This document shows positions 1-8,766 of a stretch of 64,000 nt of DNA, piece after piece. Source of the DNA: Cupriavidus laharis. GTDB lineage: Bacteria; Pseudomonadota; Gammaproteobacteria; Burkholderiales; Burkholderiaceae. Position numbers and translations under genes: made by a program. Position 1 is the stretch's first letter. Every line of letters starts with the position of its first letter. Location of the stretch: assembly GCF_914271435.1 (NCBI RefSeq), contig NZ_CAJZAI010000002.1:496001-560000 (forward strand). Reading direction: 5' to 3'. Under the pieces are notes generated by a model. It searched no databases. It saw nothing but the letters and a program-made list of their open reading frames with translations, and had not been told where the DNA came from.

Positions 1-3000
1 GCGCGGCCGATTCGTCGGCCGGCTGGTTCAGGCCCGCCAGTGTGCTGAACGACAGGCGGCCCTGCTGGTTCCATTCGCCAAAGAAACGGCCGGTCGCCAT
101 GGTGTCCAGCCCCTCGCGGTAGCCCGCCGTTGCGCGCCAGCGCTTGTTCGTGTCACGGTAGCCCAGCGACAGGTCGGCGCGCCGGTCCGACGACGGCACG
201 TTGACCAGCTGCGCGGAATCGGTGCTGCGCTGGTCGCGCCACTGGCCGCGCAGGTTGAGGTCATAGCCATTCCACAGGCGTATGCCGCCGGCAAGGCTGT
301 AATCGTAGTATTCCAGCGGCTTCTGGTGCGAAAAGGCAGCGCGCGGCTCGATCGCCTGGGTGTTGAAGAGCAGGCTCTCGCGCAGCGTCTCCTGCAGCGT
401 ATCGTCGGTGCGGACCACGTCCTGCGTCTCGAACGCGCGGGTCTGCGCGGCACCCAGGCGGTCAAGCTGCAGATCGGCCTCGATCTTGTTCGCCACCGGA
501 ATACGCCCGGCCTGCCGCTCGAGAATACGGTCCACTGCATCCAGGTCCTGCTGGTCGAGCGCGATGGCGATGTCGGCATACGCCGGACGCAGCAGCTGGC
601 GCGCATAGTGCCGGGCCAGCCAGGCACGGGCGAGGTCATTGGACTCCCCAGACAGCGCCCAGGCCAGCGCCGTTTCGCGGGCGGCAGCAGACAGCACGGC
701 CTCGCGCCTGGCAGCCGTGGCAGCCTTGGCGGGGTTCAACGGCGGCAGGCCAGCTACATCGCCAAGCTGCGAGGCCGCACCGTTGGCCGGCTGCGCCAGT
801 TCACGCGCGGCCACGGCGGCACGATCGGCCCTCAGCATCTGCATGACCATGGCGCGCGAAACATCGGCCGAAGCGAAGATGCGGCCCAGCGCCACCACTT
901 CGCGGCGCAGGTCACCACGCGACGGGAGATCGGGCTCGCTCTCCTGCCCGTCGTCGCCGTCGAAGAGGTCTTCACGTGCCAGGCCACCCCGCACGCCATG
1001 CTCGGACCAGTCATGGTGCAGGTCGATCCAGGCCTGCCGCCGGATACGCCAGGCGGTATCGGTCTGCCCGATGGCCTCGAAGGCATCCGCGTTCAGGCCC
1101 AGCCAGAGCGGGTCGGCGCTCTTGCCCTGCGCCATCTTGCGCAGGTAGTGCAGCGCGGAACGCCCGTCCTGGAAGCGCATGTGGCCCGCCGCATACGCGC
1201 CCCACAGCTCGGGACTGTCTTCGGCTTCGTCCTGCAGGCGCCGCATGAGGGCCCGCACCTCCGTGTCCGTGCCCTGGTCGATCAGTGCCCACAGCAGCGC
1301 CGCCAACGTCTCGCTGTTGGCATCAGGCAGGCCTGCGGCGCGACGCAGGTCGGCCAGCGCGCGCTCCCGTTGCCCGGTCAGGCGCCAGTACTCCGCGCGG
1401 TGCATCAGGAAGCGCGAGGAATGCTCCGCGTCCTGCCGCTGTTCCTCGCTCAGCCCCTGCAGCAGGGCCTGGATGCGCGCATAGGCATGGGCACGCGTGT
1501 AGTAGTAGAGCGCCAGCTCCAGCGCATCGCGCTTGCCCGTCTTGCGCCAGCTGGCCTCGGCAATGCGGCCGGCATCGATCGGCGCCTTGTCGTAGAAGGC
1601 GATCAGGTTCGAGAAGTCCGACTCCTCGGTATCGCGCTGCTCGTCAAGGCAGTCATTGCGGCCGGCGCCCGGCGGCATCTGCATGCAATGGTCGTCCCGG
1701 CTCTGCGCCACGGCGACCATCAGTTGCCGGTAGCCTTCGCCGAGCAGGTCGTCGCGCTGGTTCAGCCGCGCCAGCTCGGTAAAGGTGCGCCAGTACAGGA
1801 TGTCAGCCGGACCGGCCTTTGCCCTTGCGGGCAGCATGGCGTCCAGTGCCTGTTCCAGCCTGCCGCGCACGTACAGCAGGTTGGCAAGCTTGAGCGCATA
1901 GGCCGGACGCGGCCCGAAGCGCTGCTGCAGTTCGGTGTAGAGCTGGAAGGCGCGCTCGTCTCTGCCCGCGCGCTCGGCCAGTTGCGCATGGCGCTCCATG
2001 ATTTGCCTGGCGTTCGGCCCGTGGCTCAGCCCGGCCAGGAAAGCCATGGCCGCCTCGGGCTCACCCAGACGTTCATAGGCGGCCACGACTTCGTCCACGG
2101 TCTCAAGGTCGCCGCTGCGCGCGCGGTGCTGCAATGCCGCCAGGTAGGCACGGTCGTCCGACAGGCCCGGGGCGAGCCGCATCACGTTGTCCCAGGCGCG
2201 CTGGTCGCCGCTTGCGCGCGCATAGGCCAGCCAGCTTTGCAGCGCGACCTCCGGATGCTGGTTCCACTCGGCCACCTGGGCCAGCCGCTCGCGCCACAAG
2301 GCGCTGTCCGGCATCCGGCGGACCGCGGTTTCGGCCACGCGCTGCGCCTCGTTCAGCTTGCCGGCAGCCAGGAACACCCGGTAAGCCAGGTCATGGTCCT
2401 CGGCATTGAATGGCCGGGCTGCTTCCGCCTGGCTGGCCCCCCCGGCGGCCGGCGCCGTGGCCGCCACCTTGCGCACACCGAGCTCGCCCGCGTCGGCCAG
2501 CGCCTGGCGCAGTGCCAGGCCGCGCGGGCCATCCAGGAAGACTACGCCGCGCGCAGCCCACGGGTGGCCCGCGGCCTGGCGAGCAGCCAGTGCCTGCGCG
2601 TTCGGCAAGCGCGAGGTCAGGCGCATCAGGCGCTCGACATAGCGGCTGGCCAGGTCGGGACGATTGGCTGCCAGCGCCAGCTTCGTCAGGTAGCGCAGCG
2701 TCTCGGGATCATCGAGCAGCTTGCCGCCGCGGCGCTCGGCTTCGGCCAGTGCCTCGTCCAGCAGGTTGCCTGCCTGCAGCGTCTGCAGCGCCTTGAGAAA
2801 CAGGCTGCGCTGGTCTGCCAGCGACGTGGCGCGTGCCTGCTGCTCGAACAGCGCGCGCGCGGATGCGCGGTAGTCGCCGCCCGCGAGCGCAATCTCCGCC
2901 AGCTGGCGGTTCCAGAATTCCGCATGGCCGCGGTCGGCCTGGGCCAGCTTGCGGTAGAAATGCGCGGCCGCGTCCGCGGCGTTGATCTGGCGCGCCTGCG

Positions 3001-3484
3001 TCGCCAGTTGCTGCAGGTCCGCCAGCGGCCAGTCCCGCGTGACCGCCTGGCCCATGAGCTCGCGCATGCGCGACAGGTATTGCTCGCGCTGTGCCGACTC
3101 GGGCGGCTCGGCATAGGCGCGCTGCTGGGCAATGTCGATCTGCGTGCGCAGGATCTGGCCGGACAAGTCCACGCCCTGCACCGCCTGCATGCGCGCCAGC
3201 ATCGCCTCGGCATCTTCCAGGCGGCCGCTGCGCGCGTACTGCTCGGCCAGCACGCTCATGAAGCCGGTGTCGTCCGGCACCACGCGCCACCAGGCCTCCA
3301 GGTAGGCAACCGTCAGGCCGTCGACCGCGCGGCCCTGGCCCAGCAGGCGCTCGCGCAGCGTTTCGCGCGGAAACATCAGCGCCAGGCCGATCCCCACCAT
3401 CGCGGTGAAGGTCAGCACCAGCGCTGGCGGCAGCAGCCGCTCGCGCTCAACCGGCGCAGTGGACTTCGACTCGTTGCCTGACAT
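1..3484 (-). CDS. pelB: PelB, Pel polysaccharide export TPR/porin protein (partial)
   Basis: PelB is the envelope-spanning scaffold of Pel exopolysaccharide export: by family knowledge a long periplasmic TPR superhelix that binds PelA, ending in an outer-membrane barrel. An ATG at 3484 opens a frame that runs to the left edge, about 1161 codons; Pseudomonas PelB is about 1190 residues, so only a short C-terminal piece should be missing. Residues 21-38 (ALVLTFTAMVGIGLALMF) form a membrane anchor. The middle is Ala/Leu/Arg-rich helical repeat sequence. The last visible part alternates polar and aromatic residues like barrel strands (GRFFGEWNQQGRLSFS). The start overlaps the pelA end by 38 bp, which implies translational coupling. 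Confidence 0.85.
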   Translation of the reverse strand, partial: MSGNESKSTAPVERERLLPPALVLTFTAMVGIGLALMFPRETLRERLLGQGRAVDGLTVAYLEAWWRVVPDDTGFMSVLAEQYARSGRLEDAEAMLARMQAVQGVDLSGQILRTQIDIAQQRAYAEPPESAQREQYLSRMRELMGQAVTRDWPLADLQQLATQARQINAADAAAHFYRKLAQADRGHAEFWNRQLAEIALAGGDYRASARALFEQQARATSLADQRSLFLKALQTLQAGNLLDEALAEAERRGGKLLDDPETLRYLTKLALAANRPDLASRYVERLMRLTSRLPNAQALAARQAAGHPWAARGVVFLDGPRGLALRQALADAGELGVRKVAATAPAAGGASQAEAARPFNAEDHDLAYRVFLAAGKLNEAQRVAETAVRRMPDSALWRERLAQVAEWNQHPEVALQSWLAYARASGDQRAWDNVMRLAPGLSDDRAYLAALQHRARSGDLETVDEVVAAYERLGEPEAAMAFLAGLSHGPNARQIMERHAQLAERAGRDERAFQLYTELQQRFGPRPAYALKLANLLYVRGRLEQALDAMLPARAKAGPADILYWRTFTELARLNQRDDLLGEGYRQLMVAVAQSRDDHCMQMPPGAGRNDCLDEQRDTEESDFSNLIAFYDKAPIDAGRIAEASWRKTGKRDALELALYYYTRAHAYARIQALLQGLSEEQRQDAEHSSRFLMHRAEYWRLTGQRERALADLRRAAGLPDANSETLAALLWALIDQGTDTEVRALMRRLQDEAEDSPELWGAYAAGHMRFQDGRSALHYLRKMAQGKSADPLWLGLNADAFEAIGQTDTAWRIRRQAWIDLHHDWSEHGVRGGLAREDLFDGDDGQESEPDLPSRGDLRREVVALGRIFASADVSRAMVMQMLRADRAAVAARELAQPANGAASQLGDVAGLPPLNPAKAATAARREAVLSAAARETALAWALSGESNDLARAWLARHYARQLLRPAYADIAIALDQQDLDAVDRILERQAGRIPVANKIEADLQLDRLGAAQTRAFETQDVVRTDDTLQETLRESLLFNTQAIEPRAAFSHQKPLEYYDYSLAGGIRLWNGYDLNLRGQWRDQRSTDSAQLVNVPSSDRRADLSLGYRDTNKRWRATAGYREGLDTMATGRFFGEWNQQGRLSFSTLAGLNQPADESAA

Positions 3485-6299
3485 GGATCGGATCGGTTAT
3501 CGGAGCGGTATCCACACGCAGCGTATTGCGCTCGCGCACGCCCTGGACGGGCTTGCCGTCCACGCTGACGCGGCACTGGCCCGCGCCTGCGAGGCGGAAG
3601 AATGGCTTGTAGTAACCGCTGAAGGCAAAGGTCGTGACACCGTCGCGGCGCTGCCAGTCGCGCACGATGCCATTGGCTTCGGCAAGCTGCACGGCCGGTT
3701 CGGCAGCCGGTGCGGCACCGATGGCAAAACGCGCGTTGCCGCCGTCCAGGTATAGGTACACGCCACCGCCCGGCGCCGGCGACGTACCGGTCACGCCGCG
3801 CGCACTGGCCACGTCGGGTACGCCGTTACCGGTCCAGCGCAGGTTGCGCAGGTTGCCGTCACCGCGCACGATCCACGCGCCTCCCTGGCCGCCATCGCCG
3901 GCCGGCAATTCACGTGCAACCGCCATGTCCTGCCAGTCGAGCACCTTGCGCACGTAGTCAGTGGCATGCAGCGGCAGCAGCGGCTGCGTCAGCACGTAGT
4001 CATAGACCTTGCGCAGCGCCTTCAGCGATGCCGCCTTGGTGCCCGAATAGCTGTGGTAGTAGATGTTGACCGGCTTGAAGCGCAGCGGACGGTCGGTAAG
4101 CTCGAAGGTCTCGATGACGCGCTCGAAGCCATAGAACGGACCATGCCACAGGTTGGTGTAGACGTTCTCGTTCTGGTTCGGCGCGAATACCTGGAAGGTG
4201 CCATCCGGCTTGTTGATGCCCAGCGGGGCAATCGCCGTCCAGCTCGGGTTGCTGCGCGTGATCAGCGTGTCGCCGCCGTTCATGTTGAGCACGCCGGCCT
4301 GTGCCGTCAGTTTGAGCGCCTGCGCCGGCGGCTGGCAATCGCCCGACCACAGCAGCAGGCTGACCGGCTTGCCGGGCGGCGCCAGCCTGCGGTTGATGTA
4401 GTCGATCGACCCGCCGATCTCGCGGTTCAGGTCCATCGTGTAGCCGGGGATGGCCAGGTGGAACTCCTCGTCGCCTTCCACGTTGCGGCCTTCGCTGGCG
4501 GGCTCGCCCGGCACGGTGCGGCCCCACTCGAAGGGGTGCGAGAACGTATGGCTGGCCACCTCGACATACGGTTGCGCGAAGATCTTGCGTGCAATGGGTT
4601 CCAGCTGCGCGGTCAGTTTCGGGTACATGCCGTCGCTGGCCAGTTCGCCCTGGATCACCGACATCGTCATCGGCAGGCGGTAGCGGTCGAAGATCTCGCG
4701 GAACAGCACCTCTCCGGAAAACCCGCCACCCGGGATCTCTGCGCGCGAGGCAAAGCCGTCGCCGTCGATATGAATGGTCAGCAGGCGCCGGCCGTTTTCG
4801 GTGGTCACATCCGGCACCGGCATATCGGGCAGGCGCAGCGCCTCGCGCAGGAAGGTGAGCGGCTGCACCACCCAGCGACTCTGGTCATTGCTGCTGTTCT
4901 GGCGCACCGCGTAGGGGCCGAGCACGTAGCCGCCCCACGGCGTGATGGCCGCGGCATCATAGGTCAGCGTGCCCGAACGCATGCGCAGCAGCGAACGGTA
5001 GCCCGCGCGCTCCGGCACCTGGATCGCCTCGGCCTGGGTACGGTCCGGCGCCACCGGCATCTCGAAGCCCATCATCGGGTCCCTGGCCAGGATCTCCACG
5101 GGCCCGGATACGCGGCCCTTCACGGGCTTGAGGCCCAGCGTGCGCGCCAACGAACCCGTTACGCTGGCGCCGAAATCGTTCATGAACACCACCGGCATGC
5201 CCTGCGCGATCTGCTTTTCGATCCAGCTGACAAAACGGCCGGGCTGCTCCGTGACGTTCCCATCCACGTACACGACCACGCCGGCATAGCGGTCGGGACC
5301 GATATCGGGCAGCGGGTCGCGGGTTTCGGCGAACTCCACGCGGTAGCCAAGGTAGTTCAGCGGCATGGAGACGAAGCGTACGCCCGGGGAATCATCGATC
5401 GACAAGCCCTGACGCCGTTCCTGCACCACCAGCACGCGGCGCGGCAGCACTTCCACGCTGCCGATGCCGACGGTCTGCAGGCCCGGATCGGCGACGTACG
5501 GCGTCATGCCAAGCGCCTTGATGCGGCGGGCGGTCTCACGCGCGCACCGACGGTCAGCGGGCGGGCAGTAGTCGATGGCGATGACCGGCAAACGATATTG
5601 CTCGCGGATCGTGCGGGCCTGGCCAAGCAGCCATGCGCGGTCGGCATCGTTCACCTCGACATACCGGCCCTTGCCCTGGTCCCAGCCTCGGAACAGCGAT
5701 TCGAAAGCGACCGCGTCGGCAAGCTGGTGAACCTGGGGGAGGATTTCGAAGCCGCGGTTGAAGATCAGCCGGGCATCCGGATAGCGCGCCTTGATGGCCT
5801 GGATGACGCGCACCATCCCGGCTTCCTGCCGCGCGCGCTCGGCGTCGGTTTTCGCCACCAGTTGATAGGAATCCAGCGTATCCAGGAAAAACCCACGAAA
5901 ACCGCGCTGCCACAGCGGCGTGATGACCTTGTCGACATAGAATGCCGGCCAGCCTTGCGCGGACTGGTCGACCACGCGGGCCTGCCACGCATCGTTGTTG
6001 CCAGCGAGCCACGCCTTGGGGATGTCTTTGAAATAGGCACGCCCCGGCAAGACTTCGCCAACGCTGACGTAGGCAAACCAGGAAGTGGCCGGGGTGGACA
6101 GCTGCCGGGGGTCAAACCCGCTGTCGGGCTCCACCACGGCAATATCAAAGGCCTGAAGCGCGTCGACCGGCGGCCTGTCGCCATAGTGGAACGCGATGCT
6201 GGGCATTGCCTGCGCAAAGGCGGCCCCGGCGGGACTGCAGGCCAGGCCGACCACCGTCAGGCACCACAACGCGATGCAACGCCAGCGGCGCCGCCACAT
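3447..6299 (-). CDS. pelA: PelA, Pel polysaccharide glycoside hydrolase/deacetylase
   Basis: Periplasmic bifunctional enzyme that trims and de-N-acetylates the Pel polymer. The 950 residues match the roughly 948 of Pseudomonas PelA. A signal peptide (about 1-30, ending AAFAQA) precedes a GH166-type TIM barrel (about 34-290) with GFFLDTLD and the likely catalytic Glu200 in FESLF. A middle reductase-like domain and a NodB-type deacetylase domain follow, with metal motifs HIDGDGF (510-516) and SHTFSHPF (583-590). I chose ATG 6299 because GGAGGA lies just upstream and the signal peptide starts there; a GTG at 6431 would add 44 atypical residues. It is the first gene of the operon here, with pelB overlapping its end. 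Confidence 0.93.
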   Translation of the reverse strand: MWRRRWRCIALWCLTVVGLACSPAGAAFAQAMPSIAFHYGDRPPVDALQAFDIAVVEPDSGFDPRQLSTPATSWFAYVSVGEVLPGRAYFKDIPKAWLAGNNDAWQARVVDQSAQGWPAFYVDKVITPLWQRGFRGFFLDTLDSYQLVAKTDAERARQEAGMVRVIQAIKARYPDARLIFNRGFEILPQVHQLADAVAFESLFRGWDQGKGRYVEVNDADRAWLLGQARTIREQYRLPVIAIDYCPPADRRCARETARRIKALGMTPYVADPGLQTVGIGSVEVLPRRVLVVQERRQGLSIDDSPGVRFVSMPLNYLGYRVEFAETRDPLPDIGPDRYAGVVVYVDGNVTEQPGRFVSWIEKQIAQGMPVVFMNDFGASVTGSLARTLGLKPVKGRVSGPVEILARDPMMGFEMPVAPDRTQAEAIQVPERAGYRSLLRMRSGTLTYDAAAITPWGGYVLGPYAVRQNSSNDQSRWVVQPLTFLREALRLPDMPVPDVTTENGRRLLTIHIDGDGFASRAEIPGGGFSGEVLFREIFDRYRLPMTMSVIQGELASDGMYPKLTAQLEPIARKIFAQPYVEVASHTFSHPFEWGRTVPGEPASEGRNVEGDEEFHLAIPGYTMDLNREIGGSIDYINRRLAPPGKPVSLLLWSGDCQPPAQALKLTAQAGVLNMNGGDTLITRSNPSWTAIAPLGINKPDGTFQVFAPNQNENVYTNLWHGPFYGFERVIETFELTDRPLRFKPVNIYYHSYSGTKAASLKALRKVYDYVLTQPLLPLHATDYVRKVLDWQDMAVARELPAGDGGQGGAWIVRGDGNLRNLRWTGNGVPDVASARGVTGTSPAPGGGVYLYLDGGNARFAIGAAPAAEPAVQLAEANGIVRDWQRRDGVTTFAFSGYYKPFFRLAGAGQCRVSVDGKPVQGVRERNTLRVDTAPITDPIHVRQRVEVHCAG

Positions 6300-7123
6300 T
6301 GGTTCCTCCGTCGCCGCTGGCTCCCCGGTCATCTGCGTGGCCGGGCGCTTCCAACGTGATTCGTCTGCTCGCTTCACTGGCTCGATTCCCAATTCTTCGT
6401 GCGTGACGGTGTTTTGTGCTTTTATAGTCACATTACAGGATGTGGCTCAGCCGCCATTATGCCGGGCCGACATCACAGTTCGGAAAAATCTCATGTTCCT
6501 GAGGAAGACAAGATGCTATGTCAGCAAATGCAAACGCACTGTCAACAATTGTGCCAACACTGATACTTGATCATGGCATTGGCGACGCCTGCCCCACCGG
6601 CGCGCGGCCAGTGACGACACAATGCGGAATCTGCTGCGGCAGGTCGGCAGGACAACCCGGTAGCCGGGGCCGGCCCTTCTGGATGGCAACGTCCGTGTTG
6701 CGATTGCGCGGACGCGCCTATTGCGAATGAATCATGGTATTTCCCCGTTCTGCCAATGACATCCGCCTGCACGTGGCGGCGGTGTTCTCGTCGTGGCTGC
6801 CGTCTGGCAATTTCCACGCGATATCGTTTTTTGTTGAGTCTGCTCTTTTAGACCGTTCAATCTGCTGCCGCATCCCCCGAACGCGGTACGTCCGGCGCGC
6901 GTAAGCAAATGTAAAAATCGTGGCGACACAATGCATTGCAAGGCAGTCATTATGCCCGAATGCAAACTGCGCATGCCGGCGCGCCTGCATAAACTGAAAT
7001 TCAGTCAATACCGTGGCGAAGCGCCGGGCGCCCATCTCAGGGAATTCACTGAATCGACGGCGATGTAGAAAACGCTAATATCTCGTGTCGGAACCTCTCA
7101 TCATGATTTGGCGCTTCGCCCGA
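6300..7123. other. Intergenic region upstream of pelA, no supported gene
   Basis: About 820 bp, less GC-rich than its surroundings, between the divergent pelA and cold-shock genes. The short frames here lack ribosome-binding sites and recognisable protein sequence. On the minus strand, TTGACA at 6545-6540 could be a -35 element for the pel operon, but no convincing -10 sits at standard spacing. Pel operons are usually controlled by c-di-GMP-responsive regulators; I could not identify a specific operator. Confidence 0.4.
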
Positions 7124-7151
7124 TTGACACGCCGGGAAAATTCGTCAGAAT
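7124..7151 (+). promoter_or_regulatory. Candidate sigma70 promoter of the cold-shock gene
   Basis: TTGACA at 7124-7129 and CAGAAT at 7146-7151 are separated by 16 bp. Transcription would begin near 7158 and give a leader of about 185 nt before the start codon at 7343. Long structured leaders are typical of cspA-family mRNAs, where they control cold-induced translation. The placement supports the call; the -10 matches the consensus at only four of six positions. Confidence 0.45.
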
Positions 7152-7342
7152 GCTTCCCGCATGTGCTGCGCCTTTCGATGTGTCGTTCCGTGGTGTTTTT
7201 CGTTTGTCATACCACCGACATTTGGAAGGCATAAACAATGCGCGGTGGAACTGGGCATTCACCTACCCATGCACGGTTCCGGCATTGAGCACGATGTACA
7301 GCGGGCAATTAAGCTCATTTGAAATTCAAGGTTGAAAAAGAT

Positions 7343-7546
7343 ATGGAAACCGGTACCGTTAAGTGGTTCAACGACGCCAAGGGCTTCGGCTTCATCACCC
7401 CGGACGCAGGCGGGAACGATCTGTTCGCGCACTTCTCCGCGATTGAAGGCGCGGGCTTCAAGTCGTTGAAGGAAGGCCAGAAGGTCCGCTACGTCAAGGC
7501 GATGGGCCAGAAGGGCGAACAAGCCACCAAGATCCAGGCGGTCTGA
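7343..7546 (+). CDS. Cold-shock protein, CspA family
   Basis: A 67-residue single cold-shock domain that binds single-stranded RNA/DNA and melts RNA structure. The sequence starts [11 protein letters not shown] and carries RNP1 (KGFGFI) and an RNP2-like strand (DLFAHF) at usual positions; length is standard. I start at ATG 7343 because the domain begins there, rather than at an upstream in-frame start at 7319. The gene stands alone with a long leader and its own terminator. Which paralogue it is, and whether it is cold-induced, cannot be told from sequence. Confidence 0.95.
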   Translation: METGTVKWFNDAKGFGFITPDAGGNDLFAHFSAIEGAGFKSLKEGQKVRYVKAMGQKGEQATKIQAV

Positions 7547-7593
7547 TCCGGTTTGGACACCGCAGGCGTGTGCCGATGCACGCGCCTGCCACC

Positions 7594-7627
7594 AGAGAGC
7601 CCCGCCAACGCGGGGCTCTCTGCATTT
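7594..7627 (+). terminator. Rho-independent-type terminator after the cold-shock gene
   Basis: Arms AGAGAGCCCCG and CGGGGCTCTCT flank a CCAA loop, followed by TGCATTT. The stem is strong and lies 48 bp past the stop; the T tract is short, so termination may be imperfect. Confidence 0.75.
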
Positions 7628-7701
7628 GGCGACCCATGCCGGCCTGGCAGGACATCACGCCGCCGAGGCGCTCCGGCGCGGCGAGCCTGTTACGAGGTTA
7701 T

Positions 7702-7710
7702 TGCTATAAT
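7702..7710 (+). promoter_or_regulatory. Extended -10 promoter upstream of hpnD
   Basis: TGCTATAAT is a perfect extended -10 (TGn plus TATAAT), 90 bp before the hpnD start. No good -35 is visible, which extended -10 promoters tolerate. It is the only strong promoter-like sequence between the cold-shock terminator and the hopanoid genes. Confidence 0.55.
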
Positions 7711-7799
7711 CGGCCGACCCCCAATCCACCGTGAGCGTGGCACGGCACAGTGGTCCGCCGATGCCACCCGACGGCAAAAAAAGCGTGTCGAGGAGCTAC

Positions 7800-8666
7800 G
7801 TGGCCGGTACTCAAATCGCAACGCCAGACGCCCCCATCGCTGGTTCGGCCAGCCCGGCCGTATCCTCGGGCAGTTCGTTCCACGCGGCCATGCGCATCCT
7901 GCCCGCGGCGCAGCGGCAGGCCATGTTCGAGATCTATGCCTTCTGCCGCGCGGTCGACGACATCGCGGACTGCGACGCGCCGCATGCCGAGCGCCTGGCC
8001 GGCCTTGACGCCTGGCGGCGCGACATCGGCCTGTGCTATGCAGGCATGGCGCCTCCCGCACAGAGGTCGCTGGCCCAGCAGATTGAAGCTTTCCATCTGC
8101 GCCAGCAGGACTTCCTGGACGTGATCGACGGCATGACCATGGACGTGGTCGCCGATATCCGTGCGCCCGATGCCGCCACACTGGATCTCTACTGCGACCG
8201 CGTCGCGAGCGCGGTGGGCCGGCTTGCCGTGCGCGTATTCGGCATGGACGAGACCCCTGGCCTGGCGCTGGCCCATCACCTCGGGCGAGCGCTGCAGCTC
8301 ACCAATATCCTGCGCGATATCGACGAAGACGCCGCCATCGGGCGTCTCTACCTGCCGGCGCCCGCACTGGCCGCTGCCGGCGTAGAGGGGCTGGAACATG
8401 CCACGCCGCTGGAAATCGTTGCCCATGCCGGCATCGACGCGGCCTGCGCGGCCGTTGCGCGCGAGGCACAGGCCCACTACGAGCAGGCCGACGCGGTCAT
8501 GGCGCGCTGCCCGTCGCGCGTGGTGCGCTCGCCGCGGATCATGTCCCGGGTCTATCACTGCCTGCTCACGCGCCTGCGTGCGCGGGGCTGGCGCGCACCG
8601 CGCGCACGCGTGCGTGTGCCGCGCGCGCAGATGCTGTGGATCGTTCTGCGCCACACCATGGTCTGA
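7800..8666 (+). CDS. hpnD: HpnD, presqualene diphosphate synthase
   Basis: Trans-isoprenyl diphosphate synthase of the squalene/phytoene synthase family; HpnD condenses two farnesyl diphosphates to presqualene diphosphate for hopanoid synthesis. Both Asp-rich Mg/diphosphate motifs are present: DDIAD (53-57) and DIDED (173-177), the latter followed by IGRLYLP. At 288 residues it has the normal length. I chose the GTG at 7800 because GAGGAG sits 5 bp upstream; an in-frame start at 7731 adds a tail without an RBS. It precedes shc by 100 bp. HpnC and HpnE, which convert presqualene diphosphate to squalene in the three-gene route, are not in this window. Confidence 0.85.
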   Translation: MAGTQIATPDAPIAGSASPAVSSGSSFHAAMRILPAAQRQAMFEIYAFCRAVDDIADCDAPHAERLAGLDAWRRDIGLCYAGMAPPAQRSLAQQIEAFHLRQQDFLDVIDGMTMDVVADIRAPDAATLDLYCDRVASAVGRLAVRVFGMDETPGLALAHHLGRALQLTNILRDIDEDAAIGRLYLPAPALAAAGVEGLEHATPLEIVAHAGIDAACAAVAREAQAHYEQADAVMARCPSRVVRSPRIMSRVYHCLLTRLRARGWRAPRARVRVPRAQMLWIVLRHTMV

Positions 8667-8766
8667 GGATGCTGCGAGGGGATCCGCTGCGTGGCATACG
8701 GCGCCCGGCGGCATCCTGAACACCATCTTCGAGGCACGCATGCGTCGTGCCGAACAAGGAGTTTGC

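Noticed and set aside
326-3481. Long open frame on the plus strand (about 1050 codons)
   Set aside because: It is the antisense of pelB. The minus strand gives a membrane anchor, TPR-like helices and barrel-like strands; the plus frame gives Arg/Gln/His-rich sequence with no domain.
3966-6359. Long plus-strand frame opposite pelA
   Set aside because: Antisense to conserved PelA catalytic motifs; composition is typical of a shadow frame in GC-rich DNA.
6300-6431. GTG start at 6431 that would lengthen PelA by 44 residues
   Set aside because: The signal peptide and a GGAGGA site both point to ATG 6299, and the resulting length matches the family.
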